In this document: piece after piece, positions 19,360 through 27,999 of the stretch | How positions within the stretch are numbered: position 1 is the stretch's first letter | Layout of the letters: each line of letters opens with the position of its first letter | Source of the DNA: Rhizorhabdus wittichii RW1 | GTDB taxonomy: Bacteria > Pseudomonadota > Alphaproteobacteria > Sphingomonadales > Sphingomonadaceae | Length of the DNA stretch: 64,000 bases | NCBI GenBank assembly: GCA_000016765.1 | Contig: CP000700.1 | Coordinates: 246,229 to 310,228, forward strand | Direction: 5' to 3' | The notes under the pieces: model-generated | What the model was told of the DNA's origin: nothing | The model's database searches: none | Seen by the model: only the letters and a program-made list of their open reading frames with translations | Program-made: the position numbers and the translations under genes

Positions 19360-20489
19360 CGAGTGCGAACCCTCTGCCGAACTGTCTTCTGGTCGACGAT
19401 CTGGAAGAAAACCTTCTGGCGCTCGAGGCGCTAATGGGTGACCAGGGTGTGTCGATCATCAAGGCCCGATCCGGGGAGGAGGCGCTAGAGCTTCTTCTCC
19501 AGCACGACGTGGCGCTCGCCCTGCTCGACGTGCAGATGCCCGGCATGGACGGCTTCGAGCTTGCCGAGTTCATGCGCGCAAGCGAGCGCGCGCGCGATGT
19601 TCCGATCATCTTCCTGACCGCCGGCAGCGCTGACCAGCAACGCCGCTTCCGGGGCTATGAGGCGGGGGCGGTGGATTTCCTCCAGAAGCCGATCGAGGCC
19701 GATATCCTTCGCTCCAAGGCCCGCATCTTCTTCGACCTCTATCGTCAGCGCCAAAAAATTGGCGCGCAGCGTGATGCGCTCGAGGAGCTGACCGGCGTGT
19801 TGCAGACTGCAGATCGCCGCAAGAATGAGTTTCTGGCGGTCCTCGCCCATGAACTGCGCAATCCGATCATGGCGATGGGGGCCGGGCTGCACCTGATGGA
19901 ACGTAGGCCGGATCTCGAGACAGCCACCATGGTGCGCGGGCAGATGAGCAAATATGTGCGGCATCTTGGCAGCCTGGTCGAGGACCTGCTCGACATCGCA
20001 CGCATCGACCAGGGCAAGATCGCACTCAAGAAGGAACGTCTGCTGCTCCAGGACTTGCTGAGCTTTGCCGTCGAAGGATCACGCCATCATATCGATGCGG
20101 CCAGCCATGAGCTGATCCAGCATGTCGCGCCCAAGCCGATCTGGCTGGAGGCCGATCATGCCCGGCTTGCGCAGGTTGTCGGCAATCTCCTCACCAACGC
20201 CGCCAAATACACGCCTGCTGGCGGAGAAATTCGCCTCTCCGCGAGGCGCGAGGAGGATCAGGTGCGCATCGAGGTCGCCGATACGGGCGTCGGCATCCCG
20301 GCCGAGATGCAGGCCCGGATCTTTGATCTGTTCGCCCAGATCGATGGATCGAACCAGCGCACGCAGGAAGGACTTGGGATCGGACTCGCGCTCGTCAAAC
20401 AGTTGGTCGAGCTCCACGGCGGGACGATCGCCCTCAAGCGCAGCGCGCCGGGAGAGGGCAGCGTTTTCGAGGTCGTAGTGCCGCTCTGA
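19356..20489 (+). CDS. Receiver-histidine kinase hybrid
   Basis: A 377-residue soluble protein: an N-terminal receiver with D58 in ALLDVQMPGMDG and K111 in LQKP, then HisKA with H165 in LAHELRNP, and HATPase motifs NLLTNAAKY, ADTGVGIP and GLGIGLALVKQL. There is no membrane segment. It overlaps cheB by four bases. An inverse hybrid like this can act as a phosphate-tuned kinase in a relay with the large kinase at 14521. No DNA-binding output gene is encoded in the operon. Confidence 0.93.
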   Translation: MTSANPLPNCLLVDDLEENLLALEALMGDQGVSIIKARSGEEALELLLQHDVALALLDVQMPGMDGFELAEFMRASERARDVPIIFLTAGSADQQRRFRGYEAGAVDFLQKPIEADILRSKARIFFDLYRQRQKIGAQRDALEELTGVLQTADRRKNEFLAVLAHELRNPIMAMGAGLHLMERRPDLETATMVRGQMSKYVRHLGSLVEDLLDIARIDQGKIALKKERLLLQDLLSFAVEGSRHHIDAASHELIQHVAPKPIWLEADHARLAQVVGNLLTNAAKYTPAGGEIRLSARREEDQVRIEVADTGVGIPAEMQARIFDLFAQIDGSNQRTQEGLGIGLALVKQLVELHGGTIALKRSAPGEGSVFEVVVPL

Positions 20490-20504
20490 GGCTGGCCGCG
20501 ACCT

Positions 20505-21008
20505 TTACGGTTCATCGTCCCCAGCCTCGGCCGCCCCTGCTATTCGCTCCTTCTCGAAGCCATGCATGCCCCACCACCACTGCAGCGCGATAATTGCGCC
20601 TTTGGCGGGCTGCAGCAGGCCAAGGAGCAGAACAAGCGCCAGCGGTACGATGATTGCCATCATGGCGGTGACCGAGAGCGCGAAATCGCGGGCCAGCGCG
20701 ATGATGAGGGGCGCCATGATGTGACCAGTCACGATGATCGCCACATAGGCCGGGAAGTCGTCCGCGCGTTGATGGCTCCAGTCCTGGCCGCAGTGCGCGC
20801 AGATGCTCACGGGTTTGAGAAATCGGTGGAATAGTTCCGCTTCGCCGCACCTTGGGCAGCAGCCGCGCAGGCCGCGCAGCGCGGCGGTGCCCAGCGTTTC
20901 GGGCAGAGCGCAGTCTCGCCGTTTCGGCACGGCGAACTGGGCAGGCGGGGGGCCGGCCGGACGATCACGGCGATCGAAAGGCGTTCGGGTGAAATCAGGC
21001 AAGATCAT
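20505..21008 (-). CDS. DUF983 membrane protein
   Basis: A 167-residue protein with a zinc-ribbon-like RGCCPRCGEAELFHRFLK and CAHCGQDW, then two membrane segments (AYVAIIVTGHIMAPLIIAL and MAIIVPLALVLLLGLLQPAK) and the QWWWGMHG motif. This is the DUF983 pattern, often placed near cytochrome oxidase genes; function is unknown. I chose the ATG at 21008; the frame continues upstream to 21068. It converges on the receiver-kinase operon. Confidence 0.88.
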   Translation of the reverse strand: MILPDFTRTPFDRRDRPAGPPPAQFAVPKRRDCALPETLGTAALRGLRGCCPRCGEAELFHRFLKPVSICAHCGQDWSHQRADDFPAYVAIIVTGHIMAPLIIALARDFALSVTAMMAIIVPLALVLLLGLLQPAKGAIIALQWWWGMHGFEKERIAGAAEAGDDEP

Positions 21009-21105
21009 CTCGCTGCTATCGATGAGAGAGACAAGGGCGGGGCGGTAGACAGCAGACTGCCGCAGCAATCATAGGGCTTTTAGACTCAAATGTGAAGGCG
21101 CACTT

Positions 21106-21124
21106 ATGATGTATAAACCATCAT
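21106..21124. repeat. Palindrome ATGATG-N7-CATCAT
   Basis: Perfect 6-bp arms around TATAAAC in the gap between the DUF983 gene and a small leftward gene. It shares TGATGTATA with the palindrome at 13675. Confidence 0.5.
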
Positions 21125-21155
21125 TGTGCCGTCCGGTGTGTGCGATCGATCTGAT

Positions 21156-21407
21156 TTAGAGCGGCGATCCGAGTGCCTGCGCCGCCTCGCCGAGATCCGC
21201 TTCTGCCATGACGTAGCTATCGCCCTCTCCGGCAAAGAAGAGGTTCAGTTGCGTCTCGCTCCGGGTTGCTGGCGCAGGACCATGGTGCGCCTCGTCCCAA
21301 TGCGCGTCGACGAAGCTCCACAAGGCCGCGCTGGCCGCTGGCTGATCGTCATAGATGCCCACCTTTTCCGTCCCCTGGAAGACGATCACCAATACCGTAG
21401 CCAGCAC
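21156..21407 (-). CDS. Small hypothetical protein
   Basis: An 83-residue protein if it begins at the GTG at 21407, which follows AAGAAGG on the minus strand; the frame extends to 21461. The sequence TVLVIVFQGTEKVGIYDD and LNLFFAGEGDSYVMAEADL looks like a folded alpha/beta domain and not a shadow. No family is recognised. Confidence 0.5.
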   Translation of the reverse strand: MLATVLVIVFQGTEKVGIYDDQPAASAALWSFVDAHWDEAHHGPAPATRSETQLNLFFAGEGDSYVMAEADLGEAAQALGSPL

Positions 21408-21661
21408 AGCCTTCTTGCCCTTGACCCATTTGCCCTTCGTATGGATTCCGCACGAACCCACGACGCTTCAGGCATCCCGTGCGGCCTTCATTCACCCTGC
21501 TGGCAAGATGGGCAAAGAATGAGCGGGTTCAACAGGCTGAATTAAGACCATTTTGGAGCTAAACCATTTGCCAATATGCTTGCGCTAGGAAGTGTCGAAA
21601 GCGCGGGAACAGGTGTCGTCTCAGGCGCGTACTGGACATGGCAAGAAAGATATAGAGACTC

Positions 21662-21931
21662 ATGGCGCAGTTGACCGAGATGGAAATTGCCAATTGGCTT
21701 GCGATTTACGTTGGCGTCGGCCTGTGCTGCGCGCTCGCGGTTTCGCTGTCGGTCGCGGTGCTTCTCGGACAGCTAATTCAGGAGCGTGCCTGGCACCAAA
21801 TCCACGATGTGCGTGGAGCGGCATTGTTCCTGCCCCGGACCTGGTGGCGCTGGCAGAAACTCTATTTGCTGTCGACGCCGGTCACCTTGGGCATCGTGGC
21901 ATGGTTTGCCGCGACGCTCCGCTGGTCCTGA
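21662..21931 (+). CDS. Small membrane protein
   Basis: An 89-residue protein with two hydrophobic segments: IYVGVGLCCALAVSLSVAVL and LLSTPVTLGIVAWFAATL, joined by a basic and tryptophan-rich loop. No recognised family. It lies about 50 bases before the convergent DUF1173 gene. Confidence 0.6.
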   Translation: MAQLTEMEIANWLAIYVGVGLCCALAVSLSVAVLLGQLIQERAWHQIHDVRGAALFLPRTWWRWQKLYLLSTPVTLGIVAWFAATLRWS

Positions 21932-21978
21932 GCAGGGGCGGGGCGCTCACCGGATCACTATTACCTGATGCGCCCGTC

Positions 21979-23274
21979 TCATACGCCTAGGGCGGTTCGT
22001 ACGATATCCGGTATGGCACCCCGCTCGAGCGCATCGGGCCCGAGAGTAATGAGCGGCGCGATCATCTCGAGGCGCGGATAGATGGCGGCTTTCACTGCCA
22101 GATGGTCCTCGTCGAGCGCGCTCTGCGCCGCAACGACCAGCTGCCGGATTTCGCCGGTCTCCCTCGACTGCGCTTCAAGCAGGAAGTCGGGCCGACAGGG
22201 GCCTTGCGGGGTCAACTGGTCGAAGAGCGGCTTTTCGATCACCAGGTCTATGCCGAGGCGATCGAGCGCGCATCGCGCGTCGAGCAGGCCGCGAAAGAGA
22301 GAACGCTCGAATTCGGAGGCAACCGGCACGAAACGCCGGCCCGAGACGATGGGCTGCGCATAGGCCCGCAGCGCCGCATAACCGTCGGCCTCGGGATATT
22401 CGCCGACCACGACCAGCACCAGGTAAGGACCTTTGATCGGGTTGCCGCGGATTGATGGTGACTGCACCCGATTGGCGAGCATCAGTGGCTCGGCGCCCGC
22501 GACATGGATGGTCGCACCCTGCACCGCTGTTGCGTAGAGCGCGAGGAAGGCCTGCGGCGCGTGACCCGGTGGCCACTGATGGGATAGCGCGCGCAGGCCT
22601 GCGAACACGCGATTGTTGTGAAAGGGACGGGCGTGTGTCCATAAGGCGCGGCCGAGCTCGATGCCGGGTGCAAGCTCGATCCGCGCGGCCGCCGCGCTCA
22701 GGGCCCTGAATTCTTGCGCAATGGAGCGTTCGGGCGGCTCCGCTCCAACCGGCGGCGTGCGATGGACACCGGCCAGGGTCATAAGACGCCAGAGAAGGCG
22801 GGCGAGACGCGGCACCGTCGCATTGCGCGTCCTGTCGTCGATACTGTCGGCCTGCGGCTTTTGCGCGAGCTTCTCAGGGGCTGGCCGCAGCACTTCGAAA
22901 TAGCCTTCCGGAGGATCGGCCGGCGAATGGGGCGTGCGGATCTCCGAAAAGCGATTGGTCGCCTGCTCGCGGAAGAAGGGGCATTGGGGACGATGCTCGG
23001 GCCGGTCGGCGCCCGTCAGCCGCCGCAGATAATAGGTTTCAGCTTCCGACAGAAAGGCAGGGGTCAGGACCGGCGGCCGGGTGTCGGGACCCAGGCAGTC
23101 GCATGCGATCCACTTGGCGCCGATCCGGGCTTGCTGGACAAGCGCGATCCCCGCCTCTTCATCGCCGCGCGAGCCTTCGCCCATATACCAGCGCACCAGT
23201 GCGGACCGCACGAGGTCGGGAAGGGGGATGCGACGACCTTTTTGTCCGTCGCCCTGTCGGTCGATCAGCCACAT
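21979..23274 (-). CDS. DUF1173 domain protein
   Basis: 431 residues from the ATG at 23274 (AGAAGGG upstream); the frame stays open to a GTG at 23355. The N-terminal third carries the cysteines typical of DUF1173 (ACDCLGPDTRP and RPQCPFFREQA), suggesting a metal-bound module. DUF1173 proteins are unknown in function and mostly found on plasmids and integrative elements of proteobacteria. The C-terminal half is related to the shorter protein at 5089. It is divergent from the transglycosylase gene that begins the transfer region, so a plasmid-maintenance or transfer role is plausible but unproven. Confidence 0.85.
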   Translation of the reverse strand: MWLIDRQGDGQKGRRIPLPDLVRSALVRWYMGEGSRGDEEAGIALVQQARIGAKWIACDCLGPDTRPPVLTPAFLSEAETYYLRRLTGADRPEHRPQCPFFREQATNRFSEIRTPHSPADPPEGYFEVLRPAPEKLAQKPQADSIDDRTRNATVPRLARLLWRLMTLAGVHRTPPVGAEPPERSIAQEFRALSAAAARIELAPGIELGRALWTHARPFHNNRVFAGLRALSHQWPPGHAPQAFLALYATAVQGATIHVAGAEPLMLANRVQSPSIRGNPIKGPYLVLVVVGEYPEADGYAALRAYAQPIVSGRRFVPVASEFERSLFRGLLDARCALDRLGIDLVIEKPLFDQLTPQGPCRPDFLLEAQSRETGEIRQLVVAAQSALDEDHLAVKAAIYPRLEMIAPLITLGPDALERGAIPDIVRTALGV

Positions 23275-23384
23275 GGAGGAGCCCTTCTGGAGCGCAATGG
23301 GCAAAGTCTGACCAGGCGCCGAGGGATTGACAACGGGATTTGGGTTCACCTCCACTCGGGCAAGGACAGGTTTCGGGAGGTTTT

Positions 23385-24386
23385 ATGAAGACCGCGCTCC
23401 TTGCTGCACCGCTGCTCACCATCATCCTTGCAGCCCCGCTTGCCGCCGCCAGCCCGCAAGGTTCGCCGCGCACCGTTCAACTCATCACCATGGGCGTGCC
23501 CGCGCCGCCACGCCTGTCGGCCGCTGCGGGCACAGATGGCGCACACGGCCCGGAAAGGCCGGCGGTAGACGAAGGCGCCCCACCCGCCGCAGGCAGTCCG
23601 GCCGCGCTTCCAGCGTCGTTTAGCGTTCATGACCTCAGCCGCAAATGGGTGCAGTTCCAGATGGCGCAGACTTATGGGCAAGCGGCCGTGGCCCCCGGCG
23701 AGACCGCGCCGGTCGACGTGGCGGCTACCGGGGCTGCGCTGCCAGTTGCGGCCGCGCCCGGCGTCTTTGCCGAGCCGACGCTGGAGCCGATACCCGTTCC
23801 TGCGTGGATGCGCGGCGGACTGGCCTTTGCCAGCGCCGCAACCCGCTACAAGCCGGGGTGCTACGCCGCAGGCTATCGGCCAGCCGGCTTTCTCAGTGCG
23901 CAGGCGGAGATCCGCCGGGCGGGCTATTACGGGATGATGAGCGCGATCGCGTGCCAATATGGCCTCCCGGTCGGCCTTTTCGACGCCATGATCATCCGGG
24001 AGAGCCGCTACAATGACCGGGCCGTTTCGCCGAAAAATGCCTATGGATTGACGCAGCTCATGCCCGGCACGGCCGCGGGGTTGGGCGTGGATCGCTACGA
24101 TATCGAGCAGAATCTGCACGGCGGCGCGCGCTATCTGCGCAGCCAGCTCGATCGCTTTGGCCAGGTCCATCTGGCCTTGGCGGCTTATAATGCCGGGCCG
24201 GGCCGGGTGCGGGGCGGCCAGGTGCCGCGCATCGCCGAGACCCAGGCCTATGTCGACGACATTCTCCTCAACTGGCGGCGTCTGAGTGGTTTCACGCGGA
24301 CGGCCAATGTCACCGGCCGATCGTTGCCGCCGACTCCCACATCTCCGCGTTTCAATGGACGCAGCGCGGTCGTCTCGCGCTTCTGA
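23385..24386 (+). CDS. Lytic transglycosylase of the transfer system (VirB1-like)
   Basis: A 333-residue secreted protein. A signal peptide spans about residues 1-22 (TIILAAPLAAA), followed by a low-complexity Ala/Pro region and an SLT domain at about 185-300 with the catalytic Glu in IIRESRYN, then YGLTQLMPGTA and LALAAYNAGPGRV. It would cut peptidoglycan in the periplasm to let the conjugation apparatus assemble. The ATG follows GGGAGG closely. It is 1.5 kb upstream of the pilin gene, separated by two leftward genes. Confidence 0.92.
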   Translation: MKTALLAAPLLTIILAAPLAAASPQGSPRTVQLITMGVPAPPRLSAAAGTDGAHGPERPAVDEGAPPAAGSPAALPASFSVHDLSRKWVQFQMAQTYGQAAVAPGETAPVDVAATGAALPVAAAPGVFAEPTLEPIPVPAWMRGGLAFASAATRYKPGCYAAGYRPAGFLSAQAEIRRAGYYGMMSAIACQYGLPVGLFDAMIIRESRYNDRAVSPKNAYGLTQLMPGTAAGLGVDRYDIEQNLHGGARYLRSQLDRFGQVHLALAAYNAGPGRVRGGQVPRIAETQAYVDDILLNWRRLSGFTRTANVTGRSLPPTPTSPRFNGRSAVVSRF

Positions 24387-24441
24387 GGCGAGACCCGAGG
24401 CATCGGACGCCGGTGCGATCCCCACGGACGGTGTCCGACGG

Positions 24442-24990
24442 TCAGTCCAGACGGAAGCTCTGCTCCATGCGGGCGCGCCGCTCGATGATCGCTATGACCT
24501 CGCGTACCACGCGGTCAACGACGCCGTCGCGCAAGGGGCCTGCCCATTCGCGGCGGATCTCGGTGCCATCCATGCCTTCTACTTCGTTGAGCGCATGGAC
24601 TAGCGAGAGCGGCAGGCTCGCGAACACCTCGGAAATCATCTGCATCATCGTCGAGAATCGGCCGTCATGGAGAAGATCCAGATCGCGAAGAGTTTCGACA
24701 CCGAGAACGGCCTGGATGAACCCGATTTGAAGGACATGAAGGATCGTCTGGAACTCGACGAGCGTCATACTCTCGCGGGTGGAAGGATCGGCGGTGGGCC
24801 GCAGAAGATTAGACAGGCGGTTGCGTCTGATGCCGGTCTTGAGCGCCAGTTTCCGCACGCTCACATTTTGATCCGACATCGCCTGAAGAATGTAAGGAAT
24901 ATAGTCCCTGAAGGGGATCGCAGCGCTCTCTTCAGCGGACTTGCTTTCGTCCGTCGAGGAAGGTGCCCCGCTGCTGGCAAGGGATGTCAT
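24442..24990 (-). CDS. Putative HTH regulator of unknown target
   Basis: A 182-residue soluble protein. Residues about 30-85 (DYIPYILQAMSDQNVSVRKL, then TGIRRNRLSNLLRP) look like an XRE-type helix-turn-helix; the remaining helical part is unrecognised. The ATG at 24990 follows GGGGGCC. It sits between the transglycosylase and the tra operon on the opposite strand, so control of transfer is a reasonable guess. Confidence 0.6.
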   Translation of the reverse strand: MTSLASSGAPSSTDESKSAEESAAIPFRDYIPYILQAMSDQNVSVRKLALKTGIRRNRLSNLLRPTADPSTRESMTLVEFQTILHVLQIGFIQAVLGVETLRDLDLLHDGRFSTMMQMISEVFASLPLSLVHALNEVEGMDGTEIRREWAGPLRDGVVDRVVREVIAIIERRARMEQSFRLD

Positions 24991-25085
24991 GAACCGGCCC
25001 CCTGATCCTGCTCCGTAAGAGCACCAAATCACAGCGGGAAACGCTTTGCAACAACCTCTGACCTGAATTTCTTTACAGGTATCGG

Positions 25086-25598
25086 CTAAGCCATTGGAAC
25101 GGATGGACTTGTCTGTTGCGAATCGGTCGCAATTTTTCCGGCGGTCTTGGCAGGTGGTAAATCGAGCCCCTGTTCGCGCAGCTTCGCCACGACGGCCTTC
25201 GCCTTCTGCTCGACGATATAGTCGAACAGGAGAAGCGACAGCATGTCGCCGGCGGACATGCCCTGCCCGAGTTGCCTGGCCAGAATATGCTGGGCCTCGC
25301 TGAGGTTCTCGGCGCTGCTCGCGGTCACGCGCAGTTTGATCCGAATGCCGCCTTCGGTGGGGATCTTGTCGAGATGCGAGCGAAGCACCTCGGAATCATG
25401 ATCCATGGCCGCGGCGGAGGCGGCGCGCGCATTCACCAGGGTCGCCAGCGTCTGGTATGAATGGGTTTCGTTCGAGCGCAGCCGCACGCTTTCGGTGGTG
25501 AGGCGGAAAAAGTGCTCGGAAATATCGATGCTGACCTGTCGGGGGAAACCCACTCCCGCCGCGTCCTGTCCCTGTGACGTTTTGTAACCCTGCCCCAC
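25086..25598 (-). CDS. Hypothetical protein upstream of the tra operon
   Basis: About 170 residues if it begins at the GTG at 25598, which follows AGGGGGG; the frame reaches 25664. Residues such as RQVSIDISEHFFRLTTESVR and SLLLFDYIVEQKAKAVVAKL suggest a helical protein, possibly with a ribbon-like N-terminal strand as in relaxosome or partition accessory proteins, but I recognise no family. Divergent from the pilin gene, with the double palindrome between them. Confidence 0.6.
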   Translation of the reverse strand: MGQGYKTSQGQDAAGVGFPRQVSIDISEHFFRLTTESVRLRSNETHSYQTLATLVNARAASAAAMDHDSEVLRSHLDKIPTEGGIRIKLRVTASSAENLSEAQHILARQLGQGMSAGDMLSLLLFDYIVEQKAKAVVAKLREQGLDLPPAKTAGKIATDSQQTSPSVPMA

Positions 25599-25730
25599 TC
25601 GACCCCCCTGGAGTGCCGGATCCCGCGTCCTTGCTACGCGGCACGAACCACCTGCCGAATCCACGGTGGAACTTAACCGTTAACCAATCTTATCGCAAAT
25701 TTTCGCGAGTCGCGCGGGTGGCTCGGATTT

Positions 25731-25791
25731 CGGGCCAGTGTGGCCCGCGCTGTTGGCCGTCCTGGTCTGCACGGCGGGCCACACCGGCCCG
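25731..25791. repeat. Double palindrome: 18-bp inverted arms upstream of the pilin gene
   Basis: The left arm CGGGCCAGTGTGGCCCGC (25731-25748) and the right arm at 25774-25791 are inverted copies matching at 17 of 18 positions, 25 bases apart. Each arm is also nearly self-palindromic (CGGGCC...GGCCCG), so the region can be read as two copies of one operator or as a large stem. It lies in the divergent gap before the tra operon. Candidate operator pair, or an oriT-like or attenuator structure. Confidence 0.75.
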
Positions 25792-25959
25792 CAGCGCGTA
25801 CCGCAGCGGTTCGCGCGCGGCGCCAAGCGACTCGGGCGGGAAGAAAAATTCATGCCTCCCGCAACGCGCCGGGCCGGGGAAGGTTGCCCGGCCGGCGAGC
25901 GAGGGGACAGCCTTCGATTGGGCGCGGAACCGCCGCGTCTCAATCGGAAGGAAATGCTC

Positions 25960-26280
25960 ATGCAACAGGTACTGAAGCATGGCGGCCGGGCGGAGCTGGC
26001 GATCCTCGTGATCGCGGCCCTGGCCTTCGCGCTGCTCATGTTTGCCGGACCGGCCTTCGCCGGCGCCGACACCACCTTCGACACCGCGCTCACCAAGTTC
26101 ACCGACTTCCTCGAGGGATCGGGCGGCAAGATCATCACCGTGCTCAGCCTCGCCGGCGGCGTGGTGGCGCTCGCCTCGGGCCGCTTCTCGATGGGTCAGA
26201 TCGCCATCCCGGTGGGCGTCGGCGTGGGTGCCGGCACCGGCGTGCCGATCGTCACCTCGACCGTCACCGCAACGATCTGA
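25960..26280 (+). CDS. traA: F-type pilin precursor (TraA-like)
   Basis: A 106-residue prepilin with a long leader (LAILVIAALAFALLMFAGPA) and predicted cleavage after AFA near residue 35, leaving about 71 residues with two hydrophobic helices (IITVLSLAGGVVALASG and IAIPVGVGVGAGTGVPIV). This is the layout of F-type pilins, stored in the inner membrane and polymerised into the pilus. The ATG at 25960 is eight bases from GGAAGGA; the in-frame ATG at 25954 is too close. It heads the transfer operon, which supports the assignment. Confidence 0.85.
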   Translation: MQQVLKHGGRAELAILVIAALAFALLMFAGPAFAGADTTFDTALTKFTDFLEGSGGKIITVLSLAGGVVALASGRFSMGQIAIPVGVGVGAGTGVPIVTSTVTATI

Positions 26281-26336
26281 CGTGGGTTCGGGCCGGCGGC
26301 GTAGCAGCGCCGACGGTCCAAATGGAGGGTGGTGCG

Positions 26337-26627
26337 ATGTCTGCGGACAAATATGTCATTCCAACTCATCTGGATGATCCAGAACTGATCGGGCTGTGGA
26401 CCCTGGATGAGTTCCTCGCGATGGTGATTCCGTTCACCTGGGGGATCCTGTCTCAGCATATCCTTATCGGCACTTTGCTCGCTGGAGCAGGCTGGTGGGG
26501 CTTGAAGCGCGCTAAGGCGGGACGGGCGGCATCCTGGCTGCTGCACATGGCCTATTGGCATCTTCCGGCCGGGTTTACCGGCATGAAGGCGACACCGCCC
26601 TCCTACCTTCGACTGATGGCCGGCTGA
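26337..26627 (+). CDS. traL: Conjugative transfer protein TraL
   Basis: A 96-residue inner-membrane protein with the TraL pattern: HLDDPELIGLWTLDEFLAMV, two membrane-embedded stretches, then a C-terminal GMKATPPSYLR. It is the VirB3-like component that anchors the TraC ATPase. The ATG follows GGAGGG. The 56-base gap after the pilin gene holds a weak hairpin that might lower downstream expression relative to pilin. Confidence 0.93.
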   Translation: MSADKYVIPTHLDDPELIGLWTLDEFLAMVIPFTWGILSQHILIGTLLAGAGWWGLKRAKAGRAASWLLHMAYWHLPAGFTGMKATPPSYLRLMAG

Positions 26628-26628
26628 C

Positions 26629-27195
26629 ATGGAGATCGCCAACAGCCACGCGCAAAGCCAGCGCGTTCTCAAGCAGCGCAACCTCCTCGTCGCCATCGCC
26701 GGCGTGCTCGCAGCGCTTACCGCCATCCTCTTCCTGATGGTTGCGACCCGCGATCGGGAGATCGTCCTGCAGCCGATCCTGCGGTCGCCGCTCACAATCA
26801 GCAGCGCCGGGGTCAGCCGCGAGTATCTCGAGATGGTTACCCGTGATGCCGCGGTGCTGACCCTCGATCGATCGCCCAGCAACCTGGAATACTGGATGAA
26901 GTCGGTCCTCGATATCACGGCGCCAAGCGCACAGGGGCGGCTCAAGGCGGACCTTCTCAAGATCGTCAACGAGCAGCGCGGATCCTCGATCGCGCAGTTC
27001 TTCGCGATCCAGTCGATGAAGCTCGATCCGGACAATCTGACCTCGGACGTGACGGGCGACCTGCACACGATCGTAGGGAGCAAGGTCGTCTCCAAGGACC
27101 GCCGGACCTTCCGCTTCAAATGGAAATATTCGGGCGTCTCGCTGCAGCTCGTCGGCTTCGGGATGGTGTCCAAAGCCGAGGAAGGAGATCAATGA
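26629..27195 (+). CDS. traE: Conjugative transfer protein TraE
   Basis: A 188-residue protein with one N-terminal membrane anchor (LVAIAGVLAALTAILFLMVA) and a periplasmic domain, the VirB8-like TraE layout (ILRSPLTISSAGVSREYLEM). It is part of the inner-membrane scaffold of the pilus machine. Its ATG follows the traL stop by one base. Confidence 0.93.
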   Translation: MEIANSHAQSQRVLKQRNLLVAIAGVLAALTAILFLMVATRDREIVLQPILRSPLTISSAGVSREYLEMVTRDAAVLTLDRSPSNLEYWMKSVLDITAPSAQGRLKADLLKIVNEQRGSSIAQFFAIQSMKLDPDNLTSDVTGDLHTIVGSKVVSKDRRTFRFKWKYSGVSLQLVGFGMVSKAEEGDQ

Positions 27196-27995
27196 TGAGT
27201 GCTATCGCCATCGGCAGCACGGCTGCCGGCGCCGCCTTGTGCTCCCGATATTATTGCCACGCCAGCCGTTTCATCGGCGCGGGACTGGTCGCGGCCGGCC
27301 TGCTTCTGATCGCCGAGCCCGCCTGGGCGGACCAGACCATCATGGCGTCGGACAGCAGCCAGGTCGACTGCCAGGCGTCGGCCAAGGACCTGACTCGCAT
27401 CAGCCTCGTCGAGGACGAGTTCGCCAGCGTCTCGAAGATCTCCACCGGCAATCCGGCGGACGATTTCAGCGTCGTCAACGAACCGGTGCGCGGCGACATC
27501 TATCTGTCGGTCCCCGAGGGTTTCGGGCGGCCCGCGCTCTCCTTCTTCGGCACGACCAAGCGCGGCTATGTCTACAAGTTCGTTTGCCGCATCGGCGGCG
27601 AGCAGGCGGCGCAGGTCTTCGTTTCCAACCCGGCGATCGCGAAAGATCGGTCGGGTGAGGCGTTCGCCGCCACGATCAAGGCCGGCCCGCAGGATGCAGC
27701 CGTCGAACTCGTTCAGGCCATGTATTCCAACAGCATCGTCGATGGCTACGAGATGCGGCAGCGCACTTTGCGCCCGGTCTACGTCGGCGGGCTCAAGGTC
27801 CAGATGATCGCGGAATACCGGGGGCAGGAGCTCACCGGCAAGGTTCTGCGCATCGAAAATATGAGCAACGCGCCGATCGCGCTCAACGAAGGCGCGGTCG
27901 CGCCGCGCAGCGCGCTCGCCGTCTCCATCACCGAGCCGACGCTCGCGCCCGGCAAGGTCACCACGGCCTATCTCGTCTCGCAGATCGGGAGATAG
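27192..27995 (+). CDS. traK: Conjugative transfer protein TraK
   Basis: A 267-residue secreted protein with a long signal region (FIGAGLVAAGLLLIAEPAWA) followed by a beta-rich domain ending PGKVTTAYLVSQIG. TraK is the VirB9-like outer-membrane core component that binds TraV and TraB. The start overlaps the end of traE (AATGATGAG); the second ATG at 27195 is equally well placed after AAGGAG. Confidence 0.92.
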   Translation: MMSAIAIGSTAAGAALCSRYYCHASRFIGAGLVAAGLLLIAEPAWADQTIMASDSSQVDCQASAKDLTRISLVEDEFASVSKISTGNPADDFSVVNEPVRGDIYLSVPEGFGRPALSFFGTTKRGYVYKFVCRIGGEQAAQVFVSNPAIAKDRSGEAFAATIKAGPQDAAVELVQAMYSNSIVDGYEMRQRTLRPVYVGGLKVQMIAEYRGQELTGKVLRIENMSNAPIALNEGAVAPRSALAVSITEPTLAPGKVTTAYLVSQIGR

Positions 27996-27999
27996 TCAT

